From Cyathus striatus (taxonomy: Eukaryota; Basidiomycota; Agaricomycetes; Agaricales; Nidulariaceae), in NCBI GenBank assembly GCA_025738555.1, contig JAOVFP010000005.1, forward strand, positions 620,001-684,000: a stretch of 64,000 nt of DNA, written 5' to 3'. This document shows positions 22,787-35,120 of this stretch, piece by piece. The position numbers and the translations under genes are program-made. Position 1 is the first letter of the stretch. Every line of letters begins with the position of its first letter. The notes under the pieces are model-generated. The model ran no database searches. It was not told where the DNA came from and saw only the letters and a list, made by a program, of their open reading frames with translations.

Positions 22787-24327
22787 ATGTCGCATATCGA
22801 CATGGATACCCAATCGACTTTCATGGCACAAGAACATCAACAGCTCTTTGTCGTAAGCTCTATATTTATTTGACATTCTCCCAATCTCATGGTATGTGTA
22901 GTATTTAGATGGTAAAGACCTCGAATTCGTCCTACTATATAATGACTAATAATTAAGTCGGAAGTTGCAAGTATAGTGATACTGGTACGTAGTCACTCAT
23001 AAAAATTAAAACCCTATTTGATCAGACCTATTCACAGGTTTTTGACTATGCTTTAACCATAGAGTTAGAAATTAAATATATCTGGGGCTCAACATTTTCC
23101 ATGACCACTCTGATGTTCTTGTTTACACGATATATGCCATTTATCGAGTCTGTTATCCTTTTCTATCGTAAGTTTTCATGGGTTATAATTTCCCTAGTTA
23201 CCGACATTGAATGTATTTGTCTCTTATAGGGACTTTCTCAGCTGGTTTATCGATAAAATCGTGCAATCAAATGTATAAGACAAATGCATGTAGGTACAAC
23301 CATGATTTTGATATCAGTTCATGTTGTGAATCTTGACAAACATTATACAGACTTGATTCTCATAGGACTTGTGGTTGCGGAATGTGAGATAGTTTTGAAG
23401 CTCAACAATTCTTATATTAATTATTAATTTAGGTACTCTGAGTATTAGAACGTGGGCAGTGTACCACAGGAGTCAAGTTGTGGGGATTGGCTTAATTATA
23501 TTCTCGCTAGCCATATTGATTGCGGCAATCTCGGTAACCGTGCTGTACTCAGGAACTGCAAAGTGTGAGCATAGATTCATATTTCCGATATAAAATATGA
23601 GTTGCTCATATAACTAGTCATAGAACCGCCATATCAGCCATTCCGTGGATGTTTTTTTCAGGGAGGAAGTCGTATACTCTCTCTCGGATGGATTTTGTTG
23701 ATGGTGTATGATGGAGGTCAGCTATCCAAATTCTATTTCATTTAATAATAAAAATTAAATTCACCTTAAAGGACTTCTGACACTCATGATTATGCAGGCA
23801 GTAAGAATAAGTATGGACATTTTGCCGCAAATCATGATATGTATATGGATTATTTAAATTTTACAGCCCCCAGTAGTGCTATAAACCGAAAGCAATCATG
23901 TTTGAAATTTTTATTCGCACTTACTAGGCAAGGGAATTTTCTGGAGCTTATACTTAAAGATGGTTCATTATTTTTTCGAGAATTCATAATCTATCACTCA
24001 TCACCGCTATCCAACTTAGGCATTTTATACTACATTTATCTATTCGGTATGGTGTCTCATAGTACATTTGGATATATTGTAACTTATATTAACAAATGAC
24101 CATACTTAGTACTATCGGCACTGAATGTAGTAATTATACAGACTATGCCCGTAGATTTCATCAACCTCCTTGCTGTGTATGTACCATTCACATGTCGCAC
24201 CTTGTTCAGAATACTAACTCAAACAGACAGGATGGAACGTACTATTCATGCTGCATTAGCCTGTAGAGTTATTCTAAATATTAAAGACAATTTCAACAGG
24301 ACGGAAGTAGAGAGATTCGTGTTGTAA
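22787..24327 (+). CDS. DUF6533-type seven-helix membrane protein (308 aa)
   Basis: Eleven exons join in phase: 22787-22852, 22958-22984, 23038-23167, 23230-23289, 23351-23383, 23433-23564, 23618-23716, 23772-23810, 23867-23962, 24020-24046, 24110-24327. The product follows the DUF6533 pattern: EVASIVILVFDYALTIELE, KYIWG, FLFTRYMPFIESV, GLSIKSCNQMY, LIGLVVAECTLSIRTWAVY, PPYQPFRGCFFQGGSR, VYDGGLLTLMIMQAV, KDGILYYIYLF and MPVDFINLLAV. Seven hydrophobic segments and 308 residues fit the family. No stop or frameshift interrupts it. The first intron (105 nt) and the exon 8/9 junction are the least certain; one intron has a weaker GTTCAT donor. The family is a surface-receptor-like protein of unknown ligand; that role is inferred. 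Confidence 0.82.
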
Positions 24328-26100
24328 CTTGATCTAGATAAAACTTTACTAAAATTGAAGAACTCACGCTCTGTGGGCCTAAATTTAAACCGTCATTACA
24401 TATCAGGGGGCACGTAGTTTTACCGTGCACACACAAAAGTAAGCATGACTGAGCGTGTCATACTCAAGATATATATTAAAGTCATAAAAGGCCTATTTAT
24501 CAGTCAAATTACATGTAAATCAAATATATATACTGGTATGGTACTATTGTAGTTGTATTGTCACCACAAGTAGAGTTTTAAAGCAAGTTAAGCACTTAGA
24601 TGTTGAGGAATAAATTTTACATTTCACACTCCATTTATATTACAACTCTACTTATTAGATATTCATGCTCAATCTATAGGTATTAGAACATGTGTGAGAG
24701 TGAACTTGGCATGAATAGCAGTCCTGCTTCAGCTGGCTATCAATCTTGTCATTGCGCCTTGACCCCTTCATCAACACCAGTGCTCTGTACCCAGCCCATT
24801 TTCTTCAGTTGTGTCAAGGGAAATGAGTGAGTGTGTAGAGTGTGTTTGTAGGTTCTTCTACAAAGAAGTGGATGGAAGAGGGAACAGGGAGAAATGAAGA
24901 GCAAGTGCTACTTTATAAGAACCATGTGGTCTGCTTGTGCTGCTCTCATGCAGTTTTCAGTAGAGGCTGTCCATCCATCTGGAAACAACCATGCACTCAG
25001 ATGTCGTCGGTTCAATGGCTAGATAAATATGCTTGGCTCAGGGTATGTTGTTTGTTTCCTTGCTTTTAACTACCACATTTATGATCTATTTCCAGTTCAG
25101 ACTTATGAACTTCAAATTCATGGCTTATCACTACAATTATTAATATAGTTTTTATTAGCTCTTCTTTCTTTACTAATTGTAAATATCTGTTAAATGAAAA
25201 GGTAGTGGGCCCTGCCCACTTGCTGGCCTTATTCTTTATAAAGAAATTGCATATATAATTCATGGGTATGGGATTAAGAATTCGAGCACATAATTGAACA
25301 TATCAAAATTACTAACCGAAATGCCGGGTACCGAAATCGGGAATCAATTGCTGAAGTTGAATTTTGAGCGTGATTGTTAGGCTTTCCATAATTTTTAGCT
25401 TCATAATGAAATTGTGTATACCTTTAGCATTGCTTTTAATTCAAGTACATATGAACTAGAAATCAGGCCTCAATCTCAGTGGTGCTGTTTAGGGTAATAC
25501 ACAATGTATGATGTCTCACTTGATATAGTACCTCATAAAAAGTTGCACTGAAAAAAAATTGCATTGAAAAAAAAAAGTTGCACTGCCAGAGAAAGAGTTG
25601 CAGCCTTGTCTAAAAAGAGTTGCGGCCTTGTGCAAAAGTTGCGCCGAATAAGGTCCAGAAAAGTTAAATATAAATCTCACTTGTGCTGTCGAGGCAATCC
25701 CATCACACTTTATCATCTTCATCAGATGGTGATATAATTGAAAAGACCAGTGAAGCTTTGCCGATCAGGAACACTGATAGTCTGAAATCGGAAGTAGAAC
25801 TATCCTGAGTCACGAAATGAGGTGGAAATATAAATATGTACCGCTGATTATGTCCCATATCATTGGAATAGCCTTTGGACTTACACTAGAGGTTTTTCTT
25901 TTCGTGGGTGCAACATCACTCATCTCTCGTAATAGAATATACCTACTTTTTTGCTTGGTGTTTAAAACACAAATGATCAAATCGTGTATGATCGACAGAG
26001 ATAGTTGAACAGCAGTTGTCAAGGAGGCCAACGGCGAAGACCACAAGATTAGTGTCAATTGTTTGTCCTTGATTTTAGGTTTGCATGGAGTCCTGCTCAC
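24328..26100. other. Intergenic, with remnants of two element ends
   Basis: No gene recognised. 25199-25245 reads GGTAGTGGGCCCTGCC, then CTTGCTGGCCTTATTC, matching the terminus of the 31.7-kb element. 25318-25402 resembles the terminal repeat of the 40.6-kb element (GAGCGTGATTGTTAGGCTTT). Both look like solo ends or deletion derivatives. Confidence 0.5.
25534..25645. repeat. Short irregular repeat of GTTGCA(CTG) motifs
   Basis: AAAGTTGCACTG-like units alternate with A-runs and GGCCTTGT blocks six or seven times. Coding is unlikely. Confidence 0.5.
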
Positions 26101-26104
26101 TGAG

Positions 26105-26112
26105 TATATATA
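26105..26112 (+). promoter_or_regulatory. TATA box candidate for the 26.16-kb gene
   Basis: TATATAAG lies about 50 nt before the ATG at 26159, a normal distance for a fungal TATA element. Confidence 0.45.
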
Positions 26113-26158
26113 AGAGATCTGGTCTAATCCCTCCCACCTCAGCTGTTATAAATCTACC

Positions 26159-27062
26159 ATGGGCAACACTTACTCAGGCATTCCTATTGACTCTGAAGTA
26201 ATTGGCTTAGCAAATTCATCCAGAGTGACAAATACTGTCAATAGTATGTTATTATATGTTAAATCTTAGTTTCCACCTCACTATATTTAGTTGCTGTTAT
26301 ATCTTCCATTGGGTATGATATCATTTACTACTTTTTCGATGAGGTATCATTTTTTATTTTATGGAACTTACATATAAAGCTGAAATTCTGTAGGTGAAAT
26401 ACATCTGGTGGTGCGATCGATATCCCATTAGATAATATATATATCTCATGGGTGTTCATTTATTTAGCGGAATGAACTGGTCAATTCCTAAGGTTCTTTA
26501 TGTTATTGCAAGATACATTTACTTTGTTACTTTCTCGTATGTTTCATTTCTTTAATAAGCAAATGTACTACTCACATTCCGAGTTCTACAGGATCGACGT
26601 GTTCCTTCGTAATAAGCACTCCATCAGTATGAAATATACATAGCTTAATTATGTTCCTTCTAGCACCACTCTTTGACTTATTCGGAACCGTGTCACCCAA
26701 TGTCAGTAATTCTCATATGATTTTACTGTGTCATGAACTGAATCTACGAAATCAGCTGTAATTATGAATGAAAAATAGGCTTTTCTAATATCTAACCTAA
26801 TCTGCAGCTGCCGTGCAACTATTTGGTATGATGGAATGTGCGATAGTCTATTTTATTCTGCTCCATGAAATATAACATTAGTTATATAGCACGTCAGTCA
26901 TACCGAATGCCACAGTGGACCTTATCTTTGCATTTCGAGTTAGTGCATGTTATGGGAACAACAAAAAAAGTATATTTTCCCATCAAACTAAATTGCCAAT
27001 GTAAGACTGAAATAACAACAGTCGTGTGGTTTCTAGGAATATGTTTATTTGGTGAGTTTTAA
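26159..27062 (+). pseudogene. Second DUF6533-like seven-helix gene; 3' half unresolved
   Basis: The 5' half splices cleanly: MGNTYSGIPIDSEVIGLANS, then IAVISSIGYDIIYYFFDE, VKYIWC, NWSIPKVLYVIARYIYFVT and DVFLPPLFDLFGTVSPN, matching the first half of DUF6533 proteins (helix 1, KYIW, ARY). Further on CRATIWYDGM and DLIFAFRVSACYGNNKK correspond to the next helices, but no set of splice sites joined all parts in phase. The final part VVWFLGICLFG is in yet another phase. Either a phase-breaking indel has killed it or I missed an intron. No convincing C-terminus was found. It is the same family as the gene at 22787-24327 but clearly diverged. Confidence 0.55.
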
Positions 27063-27263
27063 TACCACTTGATGATTAAGACTGATGTACATGTGGAAAT
27101 GCACAAGCACAATTTTCGGTTTGCCTAATATAACTGACTGCCACATAATTGTTGAACACTAACCATCATTTCTAGTTATTCCTCATTTTAAACATACTAT
27201 TGTCTATTGAAACCACCAAGAATATCGTTCATATTCCAGGATTCGTGTGCGCAGTAAACGGTC

Positions 27264-27425
27264 CTAAAAATGTGGAATTTCAATATTTCACCTCTACATG
27301 TGCACTACATGTGTACTTCATGTGTACAAAAATCGCAAATTTGAATGGAAATTTGCTGATTTAAATACATTTGAGGTGGAGTGTAGTACATATGAAGTAC
27401 ATGTGAAGTACACATGACAAGGTGG
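27264..27425. repeat. Palindromic repeat of ACATGTG/CACATGT motifs
   Basis: The left part ACCTCTACATGTGCACTACA and a TGTGTACTTCATGTGTAC block are mirrored by GTAGTACATATGAAGTACA and GAAGTACACATGAC on the right around about 60 nt, which can form a long imperfect hairpin. Confidence 0.5.
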
Positions 27426-27429
27426 AATT

Positions 27430-28204
27430 CATGTGGATTCCACGTGTAACAGGGGGCGAGCATAAAGTGCTCTGATATCCCAACAGGTTTCCTTTCAACT
27501 ATCATCATCTTCCCAGCACAGGCTCTATGCCCCTTGCAATCCATCGAAATGACAATCCCATTACCCCATCTGAAACAAGTGAAAACACCATCATTGGCAA
27601 TCCATCTAAGAAGGCTGAGGTTGCACGAGATGAGGGGTTTGTAAGGATGTCAGTCTTTTTCTTTTCTTCTTTTGGGTAGAGGGGTGTTGAGGAATGATAG
27701 ACTGGTACAGTGTCTTAATCCACCACACACTCTGTCTGAAATATGCATTGAAGCTGCCCATGTCCTTGCTTTGCTAGCTTATGGTTTGTCTTCCCCCTTT
27801 TCCTACCCTCCCATCTAACATAAGATGAAATACAAAAGGAACAGATGACTCTCTCATATAACTCCTTTGTGCATGAACCCATTGAGCACTCATATATGCA
27901 TTGGCACATATTCAACCTACAGATCTGCCAGCACTCACTGTTGCCCTCGTGTGTGCACTGAGAGCTGTCATGTGTGCTGCTACTGATGGTCTAGGTCCGC
28001 CTCTGTGGGGTCTGCATGTGCATTATGGGAGGGGGAAGGGGAGAAGGATGAGTGATGATGAGAAGAGAGTGGTTAGAGAAGAAGTTGGGGATGTGTTGTC
28101 ATTGGATGTGTTGTTTCAGTTGTGTTGTCCATTCTCTCTCTTCTCCCTTCTCCACCAATTGATTCTGCATAGATTGATATCCTAGATACACTCCTCCTGC
28201 ACCT
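27430..28204. other. No gene recognised
   Basis: One 94-codon plus frame at 27901-28185 shows no domain or splice partners. Confidence 0.35.
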
Positions 28205-28270
28205 CCATAAGTGTCAGCCAAATTTCTCATTTATCATAGGCCTTATATGATATGGGATATCATATAAGGT
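28205..28270. repeat. Solo fragment of the repeat that gypsy-2 interrupted at 60.88 kb, followed by a palindrome
   Basis: 42 bp (28205-28246) are identical to 60839-60880, including TGTCAGCC, CATTTATCATAGGCCTTAT. Here the sequence continues uninterrupted into CCTTATATGATAT-GGG-ATATCATATAAGG, a perfect 13-bp-arm palindrome. It is probably an LTR fragment of an older gypsy family. Confidence 0.6.
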
Positions 28271-29108
28271 CTGAGTTTTATGAGTGAGGCATATACTATA
28301 TGTATATACAGGCTATTCATAATTGTTAAACCAGACAGAGAAGGGTATGTGCCTTTGAATAGTGTGTTGGAATATGCAAAGGGTAGGAGGGTGGGTGTGT
28401 AGATTGGGGTTTGTTTGTGGTACACCTTCTTTTCTATTTTTTTTCTTTTTCTTCAATGCTTTTCATCTTTATTCAAAATCTCTGGCTAATGCGATAATAA
28501 TAGTCTTACACATGCAATCTGCATCTCACTCAGAACCCCACCTACCACAGTGCCCATTCAGACACTTGGGTAGACATGCATAAGGACAGTGATTAATGTT
28601 GTTGGAAAGCTGAGTGTCAATGTCTATTTTTATATTTCATCAAGATAAGTAATCCATTCTTTATTATTTGCTAACTACTCTAGTCTAGGACTATAGTAGT
28701 ATTATTTACAAGTTCAGCTGCGATGCTCATCATGCATCCTCAGGTTTCTCCTCCATACCAGGTGCATCATTATTAATGAATATTTTCAAGATCTTGCAAG
28801 TCCACAGTGTGAAAAAGATGCAGAATTTGAGCCCCATTACAAGTTAGCTGCAAGGTTTTCAAGTTTTATTGTGTAATATTGGTGTTGATCTTGGTTTCTA
28901 TTGATGCACATCACAGATAAGTAGAAGTTGAGCTGCCTTGAATGATCAAGACTGTCACTGCTACCAGTAATAACATTGATAGTCTGCACAATTATAAGAT
29001 ACTGCTCCACACCAAAACCTATACCCATGTGTATGGGTATGGGTTATGATGGGTATGGTGGGCTGCAGGTTACCCCTGGGGTTTTTTATGCATCATGAAG
29101 TAAATTAA
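28271..29108. other. No gene recognised
   Basis: AT-rich, only short frames of low-complexity sequence. Confidence 0.35.
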
Positions 29109-29231
29109 TTCCCACTACCTTTTAAGGTAGTTGGGTTATAGGGCGGTTTCAATTTCCCTATAAGGAAATTTCAGAAATCAGGGTCGGGATCTCACTTTCA
29201 GGTGATTTGATTGGCTGACACCCTAAAACCC
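29109..29231. repeat. Dispersed repeat with CCCACTACC hairpin, copy 2
   Basis: Matches 21111-21232, direct orientation, with diverged middle; GGGATCTCACTTTC and GATTTGATTGG conserved. Confidence 0.65.
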
Positions 29232-29720
29232 TTTGCCCTATGATGCTGTGACCAGTGTGACATGCCCATTTGTATTACATATTTGAGTTACCTTGTCTGT
29301 GTGACACATCAATTACTATTTCTATTTAAATTTTTTGAATTGCTCTAGTAACTATTTAGTAAATTCCCTTTCTTTCCTATGCTGTTTGTTTTTTTTATTC
29401 TTTAATCCCCTCTGCCTCCTCCTTCCCACACCTACCTTCCCCCACTTCCTTCACTCCCTCTACTCTGAGCCCCCTCCTATATTCCCTCCATACTACACTT
29501 ATTATCTACACAGTTGTTTATTCTCTAGCAGCAGTATTCATCAGTAAGTCATAAACTGTTTCACAAACCAATAATTAACCTTCACAGATTCAGTGCAAAT
29601 AGTGGTCTGTGAATTTAGCTGTAGTAATGACTATTACTAACTTAGTAAAACTTTTAGATTACCCTCACAATCACACTCAACATCTTTGTCACTGATTCTC
29701 AAAGTGTTGTTACAATCCCA
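29232..29720. other. No gene recognised
   Basis: Pyrimidine-rich segment with a 70-codon frame at 29335-29547 of biased composition; not convincing as coding. Confidence 0.35.
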
Positions 29721-30038
29721 AGTTTTGGTTGTGTGGAGGATGTATCAGAAATTCTTATATGTCTACAAACTCTTTGTTTTGGCTCGACACTTGCACTTCA
29801 AAGTATGTCAGGTTTTATCTATTGGTATGTAACAGCTTCACCAATAATAACTCATATTACAATAGGTACATTATTCTTTTTGACACTGAGAAGAGTTGGG
29901 AAGGATTTTATCTGTGATAGTAGAGGTCTTAGAAATGTACTAAAACAAAAACAGTCAAATTTCAAAGATCCTTCCCCACTTATTGGCTTGGTTTTTCGTG
30001 ATGGAGTGCTCTATTTTTTCCTCTTGTTTGGTCAGTGA
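29721..30038 (+). pseudogene. Fragment of a third fungal seven-helix protein
   Basis: A frame of about 100 codons carries hydrophobic segments (LCFGSTLALQSMSGFIYWYV, THITIGTLFFLTLRRVG) and the SPLIGLVFRDGVLYFFLLF signature seen at helix 6 of DUF6533/DUF6534-like proteins. A following segment (ATLVGTLASVLQQ region, about 30090-30165) could be helix 7, out of phase. No first half was found upstream. Probably a remnant from tandem duplication of the genes at 22.8 and 26.2 kb. Confidence 0.5.
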
Positions 30039-30199
30039 AATTTCGTTACTACTGTATCCTGCTGCTTGTTCACAATCAAACCACAGGGTCGACATTGGTT
30101 GGAACATTGGCTTCAGTTCTTCAGCAGAGTCTATTCACCAATATGCTGGCTCTGTAAGTAATACAGCAGGAAACATAGATCTTATTTGTCACATCTAAC

Positions 30200-31746
30200 A
30201 TTCTCTTAGTTGTTATATTGCAATTATGCTAGCACTGGCAAGTAATGTCGCTTTATGTTCCTTTAGGGATCAAGATTAATATTGCAACTTCGATGAATGA
30301 ATGATAGAGACCTAGGGGAGCACAGTCTGATTGTATCTTGGTCAATTATCTTCGCACAAAGGGACACAATGCATATGTCATTGGAAGAAGGGAATAGGAG
30401 ATGCAATTCAGAATATCCACCTTCTGTGTTTACTTGAATTATGCCCAAGTATTGGTTCAGTGACTACGTTGCTTCTCTCCTTCTCCATCTTCCCTTCCCT
30501 TCCTGATCTTGTAGTTTGCTCATGTACTTCATATTTCCTCTCATTATCTTTGATGCTCACTGTAAAGGAGAAGATGTGCTCATCACCTAAACAAAGAAAC
30601 AAAATGAGTGAGTTGGTTGAAAGACCATTCAATCTAAGGTGTTCTAAGGTGTACAAAGATGCTATTAGCAAAATGGTGAGTTGTTTGGGGAATGTAATGT
30701 CAATAAAAGAACTCTGAAATGAGTTCTGAATGAGTTTGGAGAGTGTTTGGAGAGTGAGTTGCAACATAAGAGCGAATTTGAGATGGTGAAAAGGGAGAGG
30801 CGAGTGGAAAGTGATAAGATATGAGTGAGGTCATCAATATAATCTCAAACTGAGTGGGGGATAAATTTACTGGGGGATAAAGTAGGTAGATACAGGTGTT
30901 TTATAAGAAAAGAGGTTGAGTAAGCTACTTAGCAACGGATATTTCTACCACGTAAGTTAGGGAGATCGGACCATAAGGTGGATGTAGGTTTTGAGAGGAA
31001 TAGAGTGGTGGCTCAAGTTGAGAATAAAATTTTAGAGGGAACTTGGGGGTGAGGAGACTTAGTTATTGGGCAAGTGCCAAGCTAGTGGGTTGTTTCAACT
31101 TGTTGGGGTTTCTTGTACTCTTCTAGCACCAGTTCAACGATCATGTGTTTTATGTGTGTAATTGAAGCATTTAGCAGTGGTCAGTGGTGAGGGGGTGAGG
31201 AGAAGCAGTGAAGAGAGAGAGGGGGAAAACGTATAACACATAAACCGTAGTTTGATGCATTGATTGAAGTACATGACAGTCATGTGACTTGGTCGCTGTA
31301 CTTCGAGAAATGTCGAGTTTTGTAGTGCAAGCGAAACACCTGCTCTACATCATGAACCTTAAAGAAGCGAGTCATCCCATGACCGATTTAATGAATTGAG
31401 ATGAGAGCGTAGATAGTCGAGATTCTTAGAGTTTTAATAGAACAACAATGTCTTATAATTTATGATGAACCCACCCCCCTCAGTTTTAACCCCCTGCTTT
31501 GTTAGTTTGTTTTTAGTGCTCTAACTACATTATAGGAGCTATTCTACTATTTTATTTTAACACCCTGAGTCCTGCTTAGTATTTTACACCTTATAACCTT
31601 GTCATAATCCCTCACATGTTGTGTTTACTTTCTGCCTACCATACTTGCTTTCTTTTGAGGATTTTTGAGTCATTGTTATACCCTCCAGGAGTCCCTATTA
31701 AGTAGTAGTTCAATTATTAAAGCTATGTCTATTTAACTTATATATA
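30200..31746. other. No gene recognised
   Basis: Competing ORFs at 30331-30767 on both strands cover the same DNA with no domain. The rest has only short frames. Confidence 0.35.
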
Positions 31747-33105
31747 GGTAGTGGGCTTTGCCGCTTGCCGGCCCTACTTCTTTATAAACCTAAGGGAGGT
31801 TCTGCTCGATAGAGCGGCTGGCACTTGTCGCTGCCGACGTTTCCCCGCAGACCCTTTCCATCAACAGGGAAATCAACGGCAGCACATTCCGCTTTCCCAC
31901 CCCCCACCCACCCGCGCTTATGAACACAATACTTAATTTACAACCATCTGAGCTCCACATTCCCTTTGTGCGAGCTCTCAAAGCTACCCAAACACACAAA
32001 TAATTTACTTTTGGTCTGTCCTAAGTTACGCCCGCTGACCGCAGTACTTATAGTACTGTTGAGTAACAGAACAAACTGTATTTGTCAAAGTTATTGGCCT
32101 ACACATCTAACTGAAGTAAAGTGAAATATTAAAAACAAAGCAAGTATGCACTCTTGGTGTTCCACAGGCTACAGTCAGTTAAACAATTAAATACCTGAAT
32201 TCTAGCTGCCTGAAAAGCTCAGGCTCCATACTGTATGGTAATTTCATGAATCACGCACTGCTAATAAGTACTAAGTACTTACAAACTGAATGCATACTGC
32301 ATATTGATTAATAACCGTGAAGATACTGTACTATTATGATAAATTCGTCAGTCACACGTCACAAGGCCTTTATACTGATGAAGCCCAAGTGCCGAATTTT
32401 GGGTGATTTTGGGTGTCACCTCTTTTTCCCCCTTAAAGCAGTAAATGAGGTAGAATCATGCTTTCACTGTTCAAACATTCCGGGAGCTCATTCATAAAGT
32501 ACTGGAAGGTACAGTATTTATTTAAATCTGTTACAATGAGAATTGTAGTGTAGAAGCTAGAACTGGCGTGCTTTCAAAAGGAATAGGAATAAATAATAAA
32601 ATGTGTATGCAAGGATTGAAAACTCCACCTGTTTCAAGCTACAAAATTACATCAACTGATTAACCAGTTAAATATTCTACAATACCAAGTATATTATCTA
32701 CTTATACATGGCCCATTTTGGGCCCATTATCAAGGACAGAGCCAAGCTTCAGTTGCAAAGTGCCGAAAATTCCTCCTTGTCACGCTGTCTCAGCCAAATT
32801 AATAGTACAGTAATCAGAATAACTCAATCAAGACCTAATTAAATTATTTATGTGTTTGAGAGTAGGTAGATAAAGAGAATGAGGCTCAGATGGTTGTAAA
32901 TTAAGTATTGTGTTTATGAGCGCGAGTAGGTAAGAGGTGGGAAAGCGGAATGTGCTGCCGTCGATTTCCCTGTTGATGAAAAGGGTCTGCGGGGAAACGT
33001 CGGCAGCGACAAGTGCCAGCCGCTCTATCGAGCAGAACCTCCCTTAGGTTTATTTGCCTTAAGCAAATAAGAAAATAAGGCCGGCAAGCGGCAGGGCCCA
33101 CTACC
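31747..33105. mobile_element. 1.36-kb non-autonomous element with TIRs over 200 bp
   Basis: The left arm 31747-31953 and right arm 32884-33105 are inverted copies (GGTAGTGGGC end, CTTGCCGGCC, GGGAGGTTCTGCTCGATAG, CAACCATCTGAGC). The right arm has a short insertion next to TTTGCC. The 0.93-kb interior has no ORF resembling a transposase. No clear target duplication was found (left flank TATATA, right flank TTCCC), so the class is open. The mirrored 60-75-codon frames inside the arms are by-products of the repeat. Confidence 0.75.
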
Positions 33106-34626
33106 TTCCCTTGTGGTTGTATTTGCAATGCAGACTCGTTTATTAGTAAGTTTTGTCTCTAGTGATACAGACTAGTAGTTTACAAATAGCGTAGAGCAGG
33201 CGTTTCGCTACAAAATTTCATATTTTACGAGCTGCGTTTGCCCAAGTCACGTGACGCTTATCTCAAAAGATAACGCTACCAAATCTAGCCGTACGCGCAT
33301 CAACGCGCTATTCGCGTTTGCTCTTCCCCTCGCACTCACCCCCTTCAGCTGATTCCCTCCAACGCCGGCACTTCGACATCTCCCCAAACGCCGGAATTAC
33401 ACATCAGGAACTCAAGACTGTTGGTAATGTGCGCTACCAAGAACCACTGAGTACCGCAACTTGTCCTACCAACGGCCGCATCATCGCCTCAAATCCCCCT
33501 CCCAAGTTTTATTCAACAAATTTTCTTCTAATTCAACGCTACTGGTTTCGTTTCATATTTTACCATTTTCACCTCAAAATCTACGATCTCAAACACCAAT
33601 TTCCCCCGCCGTTTCGACCATTCCGTGTTAAGTAACTTCTTTATTCTAGTTTTCTATAAAACCTATGTATCTACTTCCAACCAACTCAGTGAATTTCCCC
33701 TCTCTTGGAGCTGTGTTTTGAGTCTTTGTTTTCATCTCCAGGTTATTGCTATTGATCACCTATCGTATTCTACCGTTTCGTTTTCGTGATTTGGTTAAGC
33801 CTTCGTGTTTAAACTTCATTTCGAAGTTTTTCACCTATTTTTGTGTTCTATTCCTCAACAACTCGTTACTGATCAAGCCTTCGAATAATTTAGGACTCCT
33901 CAGTCGAACACACGTTTGAGAACTCGCATATTATTTCTTTGTGTAGGTATCAAGCCACTCCGTACCCTTACAATAGGTGTAAATAAGTTTGTGGACCGTA
34001 GAAATGTTAGGAAGCGTGTTTTGAGTCGTTTGTCTACTCGAACACACTGAAATTACGCGGATGATCCTCTCGCTGGTCCTTTCCGCTCATACCTCACAAT
34101 AGCAGACAATGAAATCCCCTCTGTACACCGTCACAACTCTCAATTCCTCATTTTCCCTTTCCCCCACCAATACCTATTTATTCTGGTTCGAGAATGACAT
34201 GCCTAGATTAGTTCCACCATTCCATAGTGTTGCTTCGCGACTGTGAGGATGACAATGAGTGATTTGGGGATGATGGAGATGACTGGAAGTGGTATAGAGC
34301 GCGACGGGGTTGGTCACATCCTAGCGGACCACGGTTCTCACTCGGTATAGCCTGGTTAATGAAGATGAAGAACTTTGGACCGTTATGGTAACGAGGTAAA
34401 GAAAAATGTTGGCGCTTGCTTCACGGCCTTTCTCTTCATCAGTTTCACGGTGTAACACAGAAGTGAAGAATCGAATTAAGACCCATATACGTTGCCATGT
34501 CTGTAAGACTGTAACATTCAAGTGGGTGCAAACAAAGGTAAATTTTAAACCATACAAAGCAGGATCTGATCCGAAGCAATGCCGAGCGATCGGTCTGCAA
34601 AGTGCGTTTTCCAACGACCCACATAA
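33106..34626. other. No gene recognised
   Basis: A 105-codon plus frame at 33318-33635 and a 97-codon minus frame at 34321-34614 show no motif, no matching splice structure and no family likeness. Confidence 0.35.
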
Positions 34627-34730
34627 ACCCTACTACCTAAAAAGGTAGTGGGAATATTTGACTCTGTTTACCTAAGGAGGTTGTAGCGAGATACGAGCGT
34701 GCTGGTTTTAGGAGCCTGGGAATAGTCTAA
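34627..34730. repeat. Dispersed repeat with CCCACTACC hairpin, inverted copy
   Basis: 34650-34730 is the reverse complement of 21031-21110; it begins with the hairpin ACTACCTAAAAAGGTAGTGGG. As at 21 kb, a tRNA-like SINE lies directly beside it. Confidence 0.6.
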
Positions 34731-34744
34731 GAGAAATTGATTTT

Positions 34745-34899
34745 TGTAGAACGTTCCAAATACTGCAATACTTTGCCTACGGATTCAGCTGGAACAATTT
34801 ATAATGTAGAGTTTATTTCAGCTGACGGCACTACAGTAACGAAGCGGGCAACATTGTTGCGTTGCTTCCTGTTCTGAGAGGTCGAGTCTCTCATAGTGC
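34745..34899 (+). repeat. tRNA-like SINE unit 8
   Basis: The GGATTCAGCTGGAACAA leader and TTTCAGCTGACGGC match the unit ending at 20078. GCACTAC (34828) faces ATAGTGC (34899): the C-G pair in place of T-A is a compensated change against GCATTAT/ATAATGC. Confidence 0.6.
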
Positions 34900-35120
34900 A
34901 TGCGTTACAATCGTGGTTATCATATATTTTTTCAGAAGTTTTCAAACACACCTAAGTCTCCAAGGCACTAGCATAGAAGCAGTCAACTTCTCGATTTAAA
35001 CTTGAATACAACAATACAACAAAAATGAAAGTACCACGATCATTTTACATTCCCCTTTCTGCCCTTCACAACATACACATCAACTTAACCCCCTCCGAGT
35101 CAAATAAACACAAGTATACA

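Noticed and set aside
31751..31936. Small ORF in the TIR (also mirrored at 32901-33128)
   Set aside because: Present twice only because the arms are inverted copies; no start context or domain.
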